A stretch of DNA of 64,000 nt, taken from assembly GCF_003600625.1 (NCBI RefSeq), contig NZ_CP032489.1, positions 1,798,001-1,862,000 of the forward strand, in the 5' to 3' direction. Positions 17,165 to 24,356 of the stretch are shown here, one piece after another. Origin of the DNA: Arachidicoccus soli. Lineage in GTDB: Bacteria > Bacteroidota > Bacteroidia > Chitinophagales > Chitinophagaceae. The notes beneath the pieces were generated by a model that made no database searches, was not told where the DNA came from, and saw only the letters and a list, made by a program, of their open reading frames with translations. A program made the translations under genes and the position numbers. Every line of letters starts with the position of its first letter. Within the stretch, counting starts at the first letter, position 1.

Positions 17165-17388
17165 ACGCTTGTTTTTTAAGCATGTATATTTAACCACTTT
17201 CTACATCTAAATTAAAGATTGTTAGCGAAAACACCAATAATGCAAAAATCAATAATTCTGCAAACCCGGTTTGGGTTTAATAGTAATTTACCCAACTTAC
17301 ATTAGATATCCTTTATGGCGTTCGGATATTTTCAATGCATTACTAACCTTAGGATTAGAACTAAAATTAATTATTGCGGACAGTTTTG

Positions 17389-18183
17389 TCATTTTAGCGA
17401 AATAATTATTAGAGCTATCCCAATGACTATTAGCCCCCAATAAACATATTTAAAAAATGATCGGTTATTTAATTTATGGTTCAAAAATCGTCCGATAAAT
17501 ATTGCAGGAATGGCTGTTATTAAAGAAATAAGAAAATATTCATTTACTTCTACCGTCACCAAACCTTTGAGATAATAGCCGATAAACCCCAAAAAACTTA
17601 CCGGCAGAAAATAAGCTTGCAAAGTAGCGCGAAACTGTTTTGCCGTCCATTTCCTAAAATTACCGTAAGCCGCTAAAGGAGGCCCATTTAGCCCGTAAGC
17701 ACCGCCCAGAATACCCGATAAAAACCCGCAAATAAAAAGCCACCATTTGTCGTCTTTCCTGATTGTAATTGTCAATCTATCCATTAATGAAAAAAGTGAA
17801 TAGATAATTATCAAAGATCCCAAGCCAATCTTTACAAGTTTTGCATCTACGTAGGTAAGAAGAAATAACCCTATTGGAATGCCTAATATTGCATAGATAA
17901 TTAGCCATTTTGCACTTTTAAAAAGAATCTTTGAATGATCTTGAATTACGATAACTAAAGCAATGACAATAGACAACATTACAGATAGAGGTACTGCTGT
18001 TTCAACAGGTAGAAAAAAAAGAAAAAGTGGTACTGCTATCAATGATTCCCCGAAACCCAAAGTCGATCTAACAAGTGAAGCAATAAAGCTAATAATGAGG
18101 ATTAGAATAATTGTCAAAGTCATATAGTTATTGTCATTCTCTATTATTTTATGTTCAGGTAAAATAGTGATGGACGTTTTCAT
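17389..18183 (-). CDS. TauE/SafE family sulfite-exporter-like permease
   Basis: A 264-residue integral membrane protein with about eight hydrophobic segments and the two-repeat TauE/SafE organisation: FIASLVRSTLGFGESLIAVPLF in the first repeat and GFLSGILGGAYGLNGPPLAAYGNFRKWTAKQFRATLQAYF in the second. Family members export sulfite or organosulfonates or move other small anions. Start uncertain: the ATG at 18121-18123 (MTLTIILILII) begins directly at the first membrane helix and may be the real one. Monocistronic by context. Confidence 0.87.
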   Translation of the reverse strand: MKTSITILPEHKIIENDNNYMTLTIILILIISFIASLVRSTLGFGESLIAVPLFLFFLPVETAVPLSVMLSIVIALVIVIQDHSKILFKSAKWLIIYAILGIPIGLFLLTYVDAKLVKIGLGSLIIIYSLFSLMDRLTITIRKDDKWWLFICGFLSGILGGAYGLNGPPLAAYGNFRKWTAKQFRATLQAYFLPVSFLGFIGYYLKGLVTVEVNEYFLISLITAIPAIFIGRFLNHKLNNRSFFKYVYWGLIVIGIALIIISLK

Positions 18184-18795
18184 CAGTCTTTATAATCCGT
18201 TAATAACCATTCCTAAATCTCCAATAGGGGCCTCAAATTTATTGATTTGTTTTTGAATTCTTTTTATCAATCCGATTTCTTTTTGAGACGAAGAAGAAGA
18301 GATAAGTAGTTAGCCGGATGAAGAACATTGTTTGACCACAATATCCCAAATAGTAACTGTAGGCTTTCGGACGCACTTCACTTCACAAGAGCTCTTCCCT
18401 TTCAATAACCAGCATTCAAAACCAGGCTGTAAAAAAGCCTTCCATTCACGACCGGTACATTGATAAGGATAGAATTGTATGGCAGTCAGGAGCTTCCGGG
18501 ATTTTATTTATGGAGTAACCCGATTATTTCTGTTGCGTAAAGCAAGAGGCAAGAGATTTTATGCGCATTTCTCAAAAGCAATACCCAGTATCTCTTCTTA
18601 TATATTTGTTTATAGACCTTGAAAAAGACGAAGCTCTCGCTTGCTTAGCAGGAAAAGGAGTATATAAGATAACTCCCTGTTGCGAAGGCTACCAAAGATT
18701 CCGTCCAACAGCAGTTAATCTTACTTAAATTATATTTTTTAAAAGAAAATGAAGATAGAAACAGAATAACAGAAAAATTAAATAGTTAACCTCCT
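18184..18795. other. Gene-poor 0.6-kb region with decayed coding remnants
   Basis: No intact gene. On the minus strand about 18310-18491 reads an open, Cys- and Trp-containing stretch (QFYPYQCTGREWKAFLQPGF ... KCVRKPTVTIWDIVVKQC) without an ATG, looking like a gene remnant that I cannot assign. About 18622-18722 resembles 23535-23640 (see repeat). AGGCT-GTAAAAA-AGCCT near 18425 can form a weak hairpin. Confidence 0.45.
18622..18722 (-). repeat. Degenerate dispersed repeat, copy 1
   Basis: On the minus strand this stretch reads CTGTTGGACGGAATCTTTGG, then GGAGTTATCTTATATA; copy 2 at 23535-23640 reads CTGTTGAACGGAAGCTTTGG and GGAGTTATCGTATATA in the same order with similar spacing. Translations also align (LLDGIFGSLRNRELSYILL and LLNGSFGHHSLYGVIVYILL), suggesting a decayed common coding or mobile sequence. 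Confidence 0.5.
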
Positions 18796-19302
18796 CTAGT
18801 TTAATTTTATTTCAAAGTAACAAACATCGGCATTATGATAGTGTGCAGGTAAACCCAAAGCATTGTCTAATTTTTTTATCCCCAAAAATTCAAATCCGCA
18901 GTTCTTGTAATGTTGAATCAACTTTTGGTTTTCTCCACAGGTATCCATCCTGATATGTTTTTTATTTTCCGTAAATTCCTTTGCCCAATCAACGATTAGT
19001 TTCACATAATTATTCCCTCTGAAGTTTGGATTGGTCGCTATTCTATGAATATACACTGAAGAATGACCATCATCATCATTCCAAATCTGTGGGTCACTAT
19101 ATGTAATTGCCCAAATGCAAGCAATTTTGTCATCAATCAACAATTTGTATTGTCGTTTTTCAATAATCTCTTTGGTTATTAATTCTTTATCAAATTCTGG
19201 CCATTGATTTTCAGGGAATTTTAATTTTTGAAAATCAGTTGCCAATTTATACAACCTAAAGATTTCCTGGATGTCATTTTCGTTGCTATTTGTTATTTGC
19301 AT
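18796..19302 (-). CDS. GNAT family N-acetyltransferase
   Basis: A 168-residue acetyltransferase: MQITNSNENDIQEIFRLYKLATDFQ opens the fold, acetyl-CoA motif A is YIHRIATNPNFRGNNYVKLIVDWAKEF (RGNNYV in place of the usual Q/RxxGxG/A), and YKNCGFEFLGIKKL is motif B. Likely acetylates a small amine or protein N-terminus; substrate unknown. Stands alone between the gene-poor region and the MEVHHH cluster. Confidence 0.88.
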   Translation of the reverse strand: MQITNSNENDIQEIFRLYKLATDFQKLKFPENQWPEFDKELITKEIIEKRQYKLLIDDKIACIWAITYSDPQIWNDDDGHSSVYIHRIATNPNFRGNNYVKLIVDWAKEFTENKKHIRMDTCGENQKLIQHYKNCGFEFLGIKKLDNALGLPAHYHNADVCYFEIKLN

Positions 19303-19450
19303 TTTTTCAGTTTATTCTATTTTTTATGCGTTAATTGATGTTTATCTTTCCGTCTTTGGTCTTAGCGCAGCGGAGACCAGCTACTCTGGTAAGAAAAATT
19401 TTATTCCCTATTATGAGTAAAAACCTTACTATCGTGTGAATCAAACATAG

Positions 19451-19588
19451 CTTTCGCGCGTAAACTTCTTTTGCTTGATTATATTATTCTCAATTCAAAA
19501 ATAATAGTTTCATTTTTATTTCAAAGATATTTATTTGGCGCCAGAAGCCTACACATATATCCGCGGCTTATTCTTGTCCAAGTTGGGT
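19451..19588 (-). repeat. Long direct repeat flanking the MEVHHH cluster, copy 1
   Basis: Shares about 140 bp with 22260-22397, best in the core (GCGTAAACTTCTTTTGCTTG, then TTTTATTTCAAAGATATT). The two copies are in the same orientation and bracket the three paralogous MEVHHH genes, as expected if the block arose by unequal duplication. Confidence 0.7.
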
Positions 19589-19604
19589 GATGATGTACCT
19601 CCAT
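19521..19604 (-). pseudogene. Decayed 5' end of a MEVHHH family gene
   Basis: Opens with ATG GAG GTA CAT CAT CAC CCA (MEVHHHP, identical to the starts of the three intact paralogs), then diverges and stops after 27 residues. Downstream of the third intact gene on the same strand. Best explained as the remains of a further paralog. Confidence 0.5.
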
Positions 19605-19633
19605 ATTAAAGCCTGATTTAGAATTTTTATTTT

Positions 19634-20398
19634 TTACTTATATTCATTCTGCAATTCCCGTAGCACTATATTAGCCTGCTTTAATAATGAATCTGAATAA
19701 GCAACATTATAAATTCGTATAAACCTTGACCGTACCAATTCAGCATACTCATTAAACAGCGTTTTATCATAACTTAATAAAGGCGGGTTGGTATTGATGA
19801 AAGAATCAATTCTTGCCTGGTTAGGGGAAAAACCGTTCTTTTGTGCTATATCATTCGCCATTTCATTATACTTAAATTCAAATATCTGTGCCCTGGTTTT
19901 ACGAACATCTGTATAAACGTCGCGGTTCATATCATCAATGGCTAGCAATGAACGGCATAGCCTATCGTATTTTTCTACGTTGGTTGCAATTTCCGGTTTA
20001 TAAAAAGACAGGGAGCCAGAGCTTTTCATTTGCTGAAACGTAGCATCATCCGGAATAAAAATATGCCGCGCACCGCCCCATAATCCATACCAATATAATT
20101 TACCTGTTGGAATATTTTTGAGATCATTTGCAGTAACCAAATTCATAAAGGAATCTATGTTATCTGAAGCTATAGTATAATATTTATTGTAGCTTATAAT
20201 TTGTGATGTATCAGCTTTAAGATCATCTATCATAGATGCTGCAAAGCTCTTTGCACGCTGATGTTGGGATATATCTTCACGGATATTTTCTGCAATGAAT
20301 CCCATGATTACCGCCAGAAATATCATTATAAATTCCAAAAAATATTCTTTGAAATTTTTCTTCTTATGATGAAGATCGGGATGATGATGGACTTCCAT
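19634..20398 (-). CDS. MEVHHH family single-pass membrane protein (paralog C)
   Basis: A 254-residue protein of unknown function. A His-rich cytosolic N-terminus (MEVHHHPDLHHKKK) leads into one membrane helix (FKEYFLEFIMIFLAVIMGFIAENI) and a helical, charged ~210-residue domain (DDLKADTSQIISYNKYY...). The first ~50 residues are near-identical in the two neighbouring paralogs, while the remainder has diverged strongly. Third gene of the tandem array, 11 bp after paralog B. The family is common in Bacteroidota with no assigned activity; the His cluster suggests metal binding, which is inference. Confidence 0.8.
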   Translation of the reverse strand: MEVHHHPDLHHKKKNFKEYFLEFIMIFLAVIMGFIAENIREDISQHQRAKSFAASMIDDLKADTSQIISYNKYYTIASDNIDSFMNLVTANDLKNIPTGKLYWYGLWGGARHIFIPDDATFQQMKSSGSLSFYKPEIATNVEKYDRLCRSLLAIDDMNRDVYTDVRKTRAQIFEFKYNEMANDIAQKNGFSPNQARIDSFINTNPPLLSYDKTLFNEYAELVRSRFIRIYNVAYSDSLLKQANIVLRELQNEYK

Positions 20399-20409
20399 TA
20401 GATATGAAT

Positions 20410-21198
20410 TTATTCATTACTTAAATGATATTCTTTATTGATGACTTGTATGAGCGAAGCCGCAGCTTTTTTCTGTTCCTGCAATATTCCAGCTTCGCCA
20501 ATAAAAGTGGACTTTCGTTCGTGCAAATAAAATATCAGCAGATTAATTTTGTCCGGATCATGATTTCTTAATTGCGGATTACCTGCCGGTTTTATGAGAT
20601 TTGAAAATATGGAAGCGGAAGTATCTACTGAAAAATCTGAACTGCCGATTTTAACCATGGTGTTAAAAACTGAAGCATCAAAAAGATTACCGAGCAAAGG
20701 ATAGTAAAGATCGGCTTCATGCATGTCAACCGGCGTTAGCGCTTCGTAACTACCAATAATTTTCTCAAACTTTATTAACCCATCAATTACTTTTCTATTG
20801 GTTATCAGCCTTAGATTTCCTGAATGTTCCAGCTCTGTTATAGTGGTGTTGGTTGGTTCAAACAATCTTACTCTTGTTGAACTTCTTGCTAAATAATAAA
20901 GGCCGCTTCCGTTGGAAGCTAGTCCTGGCTTTTGCAACATAGAGATCAATGAATCAAATTGATTGATGCGAAAAAATAAAGTAGGTATAAAATCATTGAT
21001 TGCTAACGTATCTGCAACAAGATCTTTTTTTATGTTGATAACATATTCTTTTCCTTTTGACCTGTCACTCAAATTTTCACGAATATTCTCTGCAATAAAA
21101 CCAAGAAACACAGCAAGAAATATCATGATGAATTCCAAAAAATATTCTTTCCATTTTTTGGGTTGGTGGTGCAGGTCGGGATGATGATGTACTTCCAT
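20410..21198 (-). CDS. MEVHHH family single-pass membrane protein (paralog B)
   Basis: A 262-residue paralog: MEVHHHPDLHHQPKKWKEYF, membrane helix LEFIMIFLAVFLGFIAENI, then a charged helical domain (KEYVINIKKDLVADTLAINDFIPTLFFRI ... TTITELEHSGNLRLITNRKVIDGLIKFEKIIGSYEAL). The motif 'L..SGN(L/W)RLI.N..V...I..Y' occurs in paralog A as well (NTGEWRLIRNKQVNDSILEYY) and in C as SSGSLSFYKPEIATNVEKYD, showing that all three share the full domain. Middle gene of the array. Function unknown. Confidence 0.8.
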   Translation of the reverse strand: MEVHHHPDLHHQPKKWKEYFLEFIMIFLAVFLGFIAENIRENLSDRSKGKEYVINIKKDLVADTLAINDFIPTLFFRINQFDSLISMLQKPGLASNGSGLYYLARSSTRVRLFEPTNTTITELEHSGNLRLITNRKVIDGLIKFEKIIGSYEALTPVDMHEADLYYPLLGNLFDASVFNTMVKIGSSDFSVDTSASIFSNLIKPAGNPQLRNHDPDKINLLIFYLHERKSTFIGEAGILQEQKKAAASLIQVINKEYHLSNE

Positions 21199-21285
21199 TT
21201 TTTTTTATTTCTGATGTTGTGATGCCTTTTGATTGATTTTAATTTCCTCATTCACAATTCACTTGTTTTTCATTCTTCGCTTTTG

Positions 21286-21354
21286 TCAAAGTCTGCAATT
21301 ACATTCTTTGCGTTTGCCAATCGTATCGCTGTGTCGGTGATGATGTACTTCCAT
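21286..21354 (-). pseudogene. Decayed 5' end of a MEVHHH family gene
   Basis: Between paralogs A and B the minus strand reads ATG GAA GTA CAT CAT CAC (MEVHHH) and then RHSDTIGKRKECNCRL before a stop. The first 18 bases are those of the intact paralogs. It is a broken fourth copy or the start of a failed duplication. Confidence 0.5.
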
Positions 21355-21378
21355 GTTTTGTTTATAAGCTGAATTTTT

Positions 21379-22134
21379 TTATTGCTTAACACGGTAATGT
21401 TGAGCAATTAGTTTTTTGAGCCTCGTCGCTTCGTTCCGCAAATCAATCACTTGGTTTTTAAAGCCTTTGTGTATTCCTTTTATATCGCTTATTTCCAGGA
21501 GACAGTTGTTTATTACATCCGGGTTTACCGATTTAAGATACAGGTTATCATGCGGATGAATGATGTTATCCGAATTTTTTTCTGTCACTTTATCCCAGTC
21601 ATCACTTTTAAGAAGCGGAGCATACAAATCCCTAAGCTTTCCTTTTTGCATCAAAGAATATTCCTGCAATGCCGCAATCGTTTCTACATTCTTGTAATAT
21701 TCTAAAATACTGTCATTTACCTGTTTGTTGCGTATCAGTCTCCATTCGCCTGTATTCCGCAATTGAAAAATAGTTCTTTGGTTTACAAAATTTTTAATCC
21801 CCAACTGGCGAATTAAAAAGCGGAAGTCAACATAAATGTCATTTGCTTTTGTTTTTAGCGTAACATTTTTCAGTAGTAGCTTTAACGAATCAGATACATT
21901 TATATCCATCTGAATCCAGTCTGATAATGCCGGCAAATTCTTTTGATCCTGGCTCAGGTCTTCATAAAAAGATTGTATATACACTTTTTCATGGTTGTGC
22001 TCAACAAAACTTTCTCTTATTTGCTCGGCAAAAAATCCCATCGTTACCGCCAGAAATATCATTAAAAATTCCAGAAAATATTCTTTCCACTTTTTGGGTT
22101 GGTGGTGCAGGTCGGGATGATGATGTACTTCCAT
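21379..22134 (-). CDS. MEVHHH family single-pass membrane protein (paralog A)
   Basis: A 251-residue paralog and first gene of the array: MEVHHHPDLHHQPKKWKEYF, membrane helix LEFLMIFLAVTMGFFAEQI, then the charged helical domain (ESFVEHNHEKVYIQSFYEDLSQDQKNLPALSDWIQMDINV ... NTGEWRLIRNKQVNDSILEYYKNVETI). The C-terminal part carries coiled-coil-like heptads (NEATRLKKLIAQHY). Shares almost identical first 60 bp with paralogs B and C. Function unknown. Confidence 0.8.
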   Translation of the reverse strand: MEVHHHPDLHHQPKKWKEYFLEFLMIFLAVTMGFFAEQIRESFVEHNHEKVYIQSFYEDLSQDQKNLPALSDWIQMDINVSDSLKLLLKNVTLKTKANDIYVDFRFLIRQLGIKNFVNQRTIFQLRNTGEWRLIRNKQVNDSILEYYKNVETIAALQEYSLMQKGKLRDLYAPLLKSDDWDKVTEKNSDNIIHPHDNLYLKSVNPDVINNCLLEISDIKGIHKGFKNQVIDLRNEATRLKKLIAQHYRVKQ

Positions 22135-22517
22135 TTATTTTTTTAAAATTTATATGCTTTTGTGTTACCTGAATAGTTTCCAGTAAACGCACAAATAAGT
22201 CGAATTCCTATTTTTTAAATTCCGTTTGTCTGCCCTTACTGGCAAGAATGGAGCATGGCCTTTGTGCGTAAACTTCTTTTGCTTGATTATATTATACTCA
22301 ATCTCAGAAATAGTAGTTTTATTTTTATTTCAAAGATATTCATTTAGCACAAGAAACTCACGCAGATTTCTGCGCCTCATTATTGCTCCAGTTGGGGGCT
22401 AGAAATAGAACACTTAAGCAAGTGCTTTTACTTTGTTTCGATTCCTGCGAACACGAACCGAGGCAGTAAAATAAAAAGCCTGTAACCCTTACTTCAAAAG
22501 GCCTAATGGTTCCCATC
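22135..22517. other. Intergenic region with long repeat copy 2
   Basis: Upstream of the MEVHHH array. Contains the second copy of the long repeat (22260-22397) and a small palindrome ACACTTAAGCAAGTGC around 22412, and ends at the 3' boundary of the group II intron fragment. No gene seen. Confidence 0.5.
22260..22397 (-). repeat. Long direct repeat flanking the MEVHHH cluster, copy 2
   Basis: Partner of 19451-19588 in the same orientation. Unlike copy 1, it does not retain the MEVHHH start codon stretch at its high-coordinate end (there it reads AACTGGAGCAATAATGAGGC), so the two have decayed independently. Confidence 0.7.
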
Positions 22518-23476
22518 GGTAGGAAGGTAGCGATTATTTCGCTACCTGACCTCCCACACCACCGTACGTACGGTTCCGTATAGGGCGGTTCTATTAACTT
22601 TTACGTTGGAGAACTACTTTCCTGAGAAGCTGTGTAGACTTTATAGGCATCTACGAGGCTAAAAAGTCGTAGCTCATCAAAATATTTCTTAGGAAATGCG
22701 AGATTCATGTGTGAGGCACCGGAGTTGAACCACGGTCCACGCTGATTAAAGGCAGAGCGAACTGCATGCTCCTCGGATAGCCCACCTTTACGGAGTTTCA
22801 AGAATCTTGTCCAATTGCGTTTCCATTGTCGCCAAAGGATGTTGCGTAAGCGGTGTCGAATCCATTCGTCCAAATCACGGGTGAGGGATTTCATATCTGC
22901 TGGGCGGTAATAGTTAAACCAACCTCGTATAACGGGATTAAGATCGTTGTGGATAAATCCAGGTAAACTACGCCCACGGCCTTGATGGAATAGGTCTCTA
23001 AGTGTATCCTTTAAACGAGTAACGCTTTTAGGAGCAACTCGAATACCCATTTGTTTTCCCTTCTTATAATAGAAGGAGAAACCGAGAAACTTCCGTTTTA
23101 CCGGTCTGTCGACCTTACTCTTTTCCTTGTTTACTTTCAGTTTCATCTTTTTCTCGACAAAATTCTGAATGGAGGCGGCAGCCCTATCACCTGCTCTTTT
23201 CGTCTTCACATACACATTAACATCATCAGCATAACGGCAAAATCGATGGCCGCGTTTTTCCAATTCTTTGTCTAGTTCATCGAGCACGATATTAGACAAG
23301 AGTGGACTACAAGGGGACCCTTGTGGAGAGCCCTTTGATCGATCTTCAATTAGTCCATCTTTCATCATTCCGGCAGTTAAATATCCATGGATGAGTTTGT
23401 GAATTTCTCGTTCTCCCGGCGTTTTTAGCATGATTTTGCTCATTAGTCTATCGTGAGGAATGGCTAATTGTTCCCC
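22518..23476 (-). mobile_element. Group II intron, 5'-truncated
   Basis: Downstream of the reverse-transcriptase frame lies a canonical domain V (about 22550-22591 on the minus strand: GAACCGCCCTATACGGAACC then GTACGTACGGTGG) and a domain VI hairpin (22527-22547, GGTAGCG...CGCTACC). The 3' splice boundary is near 22518. The intron-encoded protein starts only at its middle and the 5' ribozyme domains are missing or scrambled, although AGTAAGGGGAAC just upstream of the frame looks like a leftover domain piece. It should be unable to splice or move on its own. Confidence 0.75.
22601..23443 (-). pseudogene. ltrA: Group II intron reverse transcriptase/maturase, N-terminally truncated
   Basis: Remaining 280 residues of an intron-encoded protein of normally ~420. 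Present: RT blocks 4-7 with RGSPQGSP-like KGSPQGSPCSPLLSNI, the catalytic YADD (71-74), KVNKEKSKVDRPVKRKFLGF, and the maturase X domain (GWFNYYRPADM, WIRHRLRNILWRQWKR). Missing: RT blocks 0-3, including the first catalytic aspartate. The frame continues upstream only to IPHDRL before a TAA at 23477-23479, so the break is exactly where the earlier RT blocks should join. Non-functional as a polymerase. Confidence 0.85.
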
Positions 23477-23534
23477 TTACTGGGCCAATAGGGATCTTTC
23501 ATCCCCTAGAAATGCACCATGCCAGGCGCACTAC

Positions 23535-23640
23535 AGAAAAAGCAGGCGTTCTGCCTGCCCTCTCATCAATAAAATATATACGATAACTCCATAAAGCGAA
23601 TGGTGACCAAAGCTTCCGTTCAACAGGGATTTCATTTCTT
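23535..23640 (-). repeat. Degenerate dispersed repeat, copy 2
   Basis: Partner of 18622-18722 (shared CTGTTGrACGGAAkCTTTGG and GGAGTTATCkTATATA on the minus strand). Contains a GCAGGC-GTTCT-GCCTGC hairpin at 23541-23557. It lies between the intron remnant and the RloB gene. Confidence 0.5.
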
Positions 23641-23686
23641 GCCCGTTGGGTAAAACGAATCTTAGTTATTATATGCCGTTTTTTTA

Positions 23687-24346
23687 CTATTCAGCATCCT
23701 CTTTTTTTAGCTTTTCAATCAGTTTATAGATGTGAGAACCTAATTTGGTTGGATAATTTTCTTGTGGTTGGTCAAGATTTTTCGCTCTTGACACAGCATT
23801 GTCAATATGAGGTAGAAAATCCTCTGTTTTAAGATTTGTCTTATTATAGGAGCCAACAATTTCGACAATTTTTGTTTCTGTGTAATTTCGGTTGCCTGTT
23901 TTCTTATTTTTAAAAAGTAACTCCAATACTTCCTCATTATATTCTTGAATATCTTTGATGTGTAGAAGTAGCCAAAACTCAAAACACGGATTGCTTACCG
24001 CAACAAACATATTTTCCAAGGCATTGCAGGCTTCAATTATTTTTGGAATATTTTTCCATCTATCGGTATCGATAATCATCCAAAGTTCATCTTCTTTCTT
24101 AAAATTGAACTCGTCTTTTGCCTCTTTCTTTAACTTACTAAATACGTGATTGGGTGCACTATTAGTGTCATCCATCTCACGTTTTAATAAATGTAAGTAA
24201 ATCAATTCGTCTTTAAATTTGTTTGAGTTCTTAAATTCGGAAAAGTATTTTTCTTCGGTTATGTTGCCCTCAAAAGCCAATACAAATATTTTCTCCCTTT
24301 CGGTAGTGTTACTTTCTCTGAAAAATTCTTCTCTTTCTCGTGGCAT
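23687..24346 (-). CDS. rloB: RloB family TOPRIM-like protein
   Basis: A 219-residue RloB protein (PF13707 type). It has a TOPRIM-like signature: FVLAFEGNITEEKYFSEF with acidic Glu26, then the DxD motif IIDTDRW (Asp93, Asp95), and the RloB-specific AVSNPCFEFWLLLHI (about 116-130). RloB partners with the ATPase RloA, and the pair matches the AbiL-type abortive infection/defence arrangement of an ATPase with a TOPRIM nuclease. Its start lies 10 nt after the rloA stop, so the two form an operon. Nuclease activity is inferred from the TOPRIM residues. Confidence 0.88.
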   Translation of the reverse strand: MPREREEFFRESNTTEREKIFVLAFEGNITEEKYFSEFKNSNKFKDELIYLHLLKREMDDTNSAPNHVFSKLKKEAKDEFNFKKEDELWMIIDTDRWKNIPKIIEACNALENMFVAVSNPCFEFWLLLHIKDIQEYNEEVLELLFKNKKTGNRNYTETKIVEIVGSYNKTNLKTEDFLPHIDNAVSRAKNLDQPQENYPTKLGSHIYKLIEKLKKEDAE

Positions 24347-24356
24347 AGCAAAAATT

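Noticed and set aside
19634-22134. Repeated TGATGATGTACTTCCAT segments as a possible CRISPR-like or regulatory array
   Set aside because: Each is simply the complement of the ATG GAAGTACATCATCA start of a MEVHHH gene or remnant; spacing is irregular.
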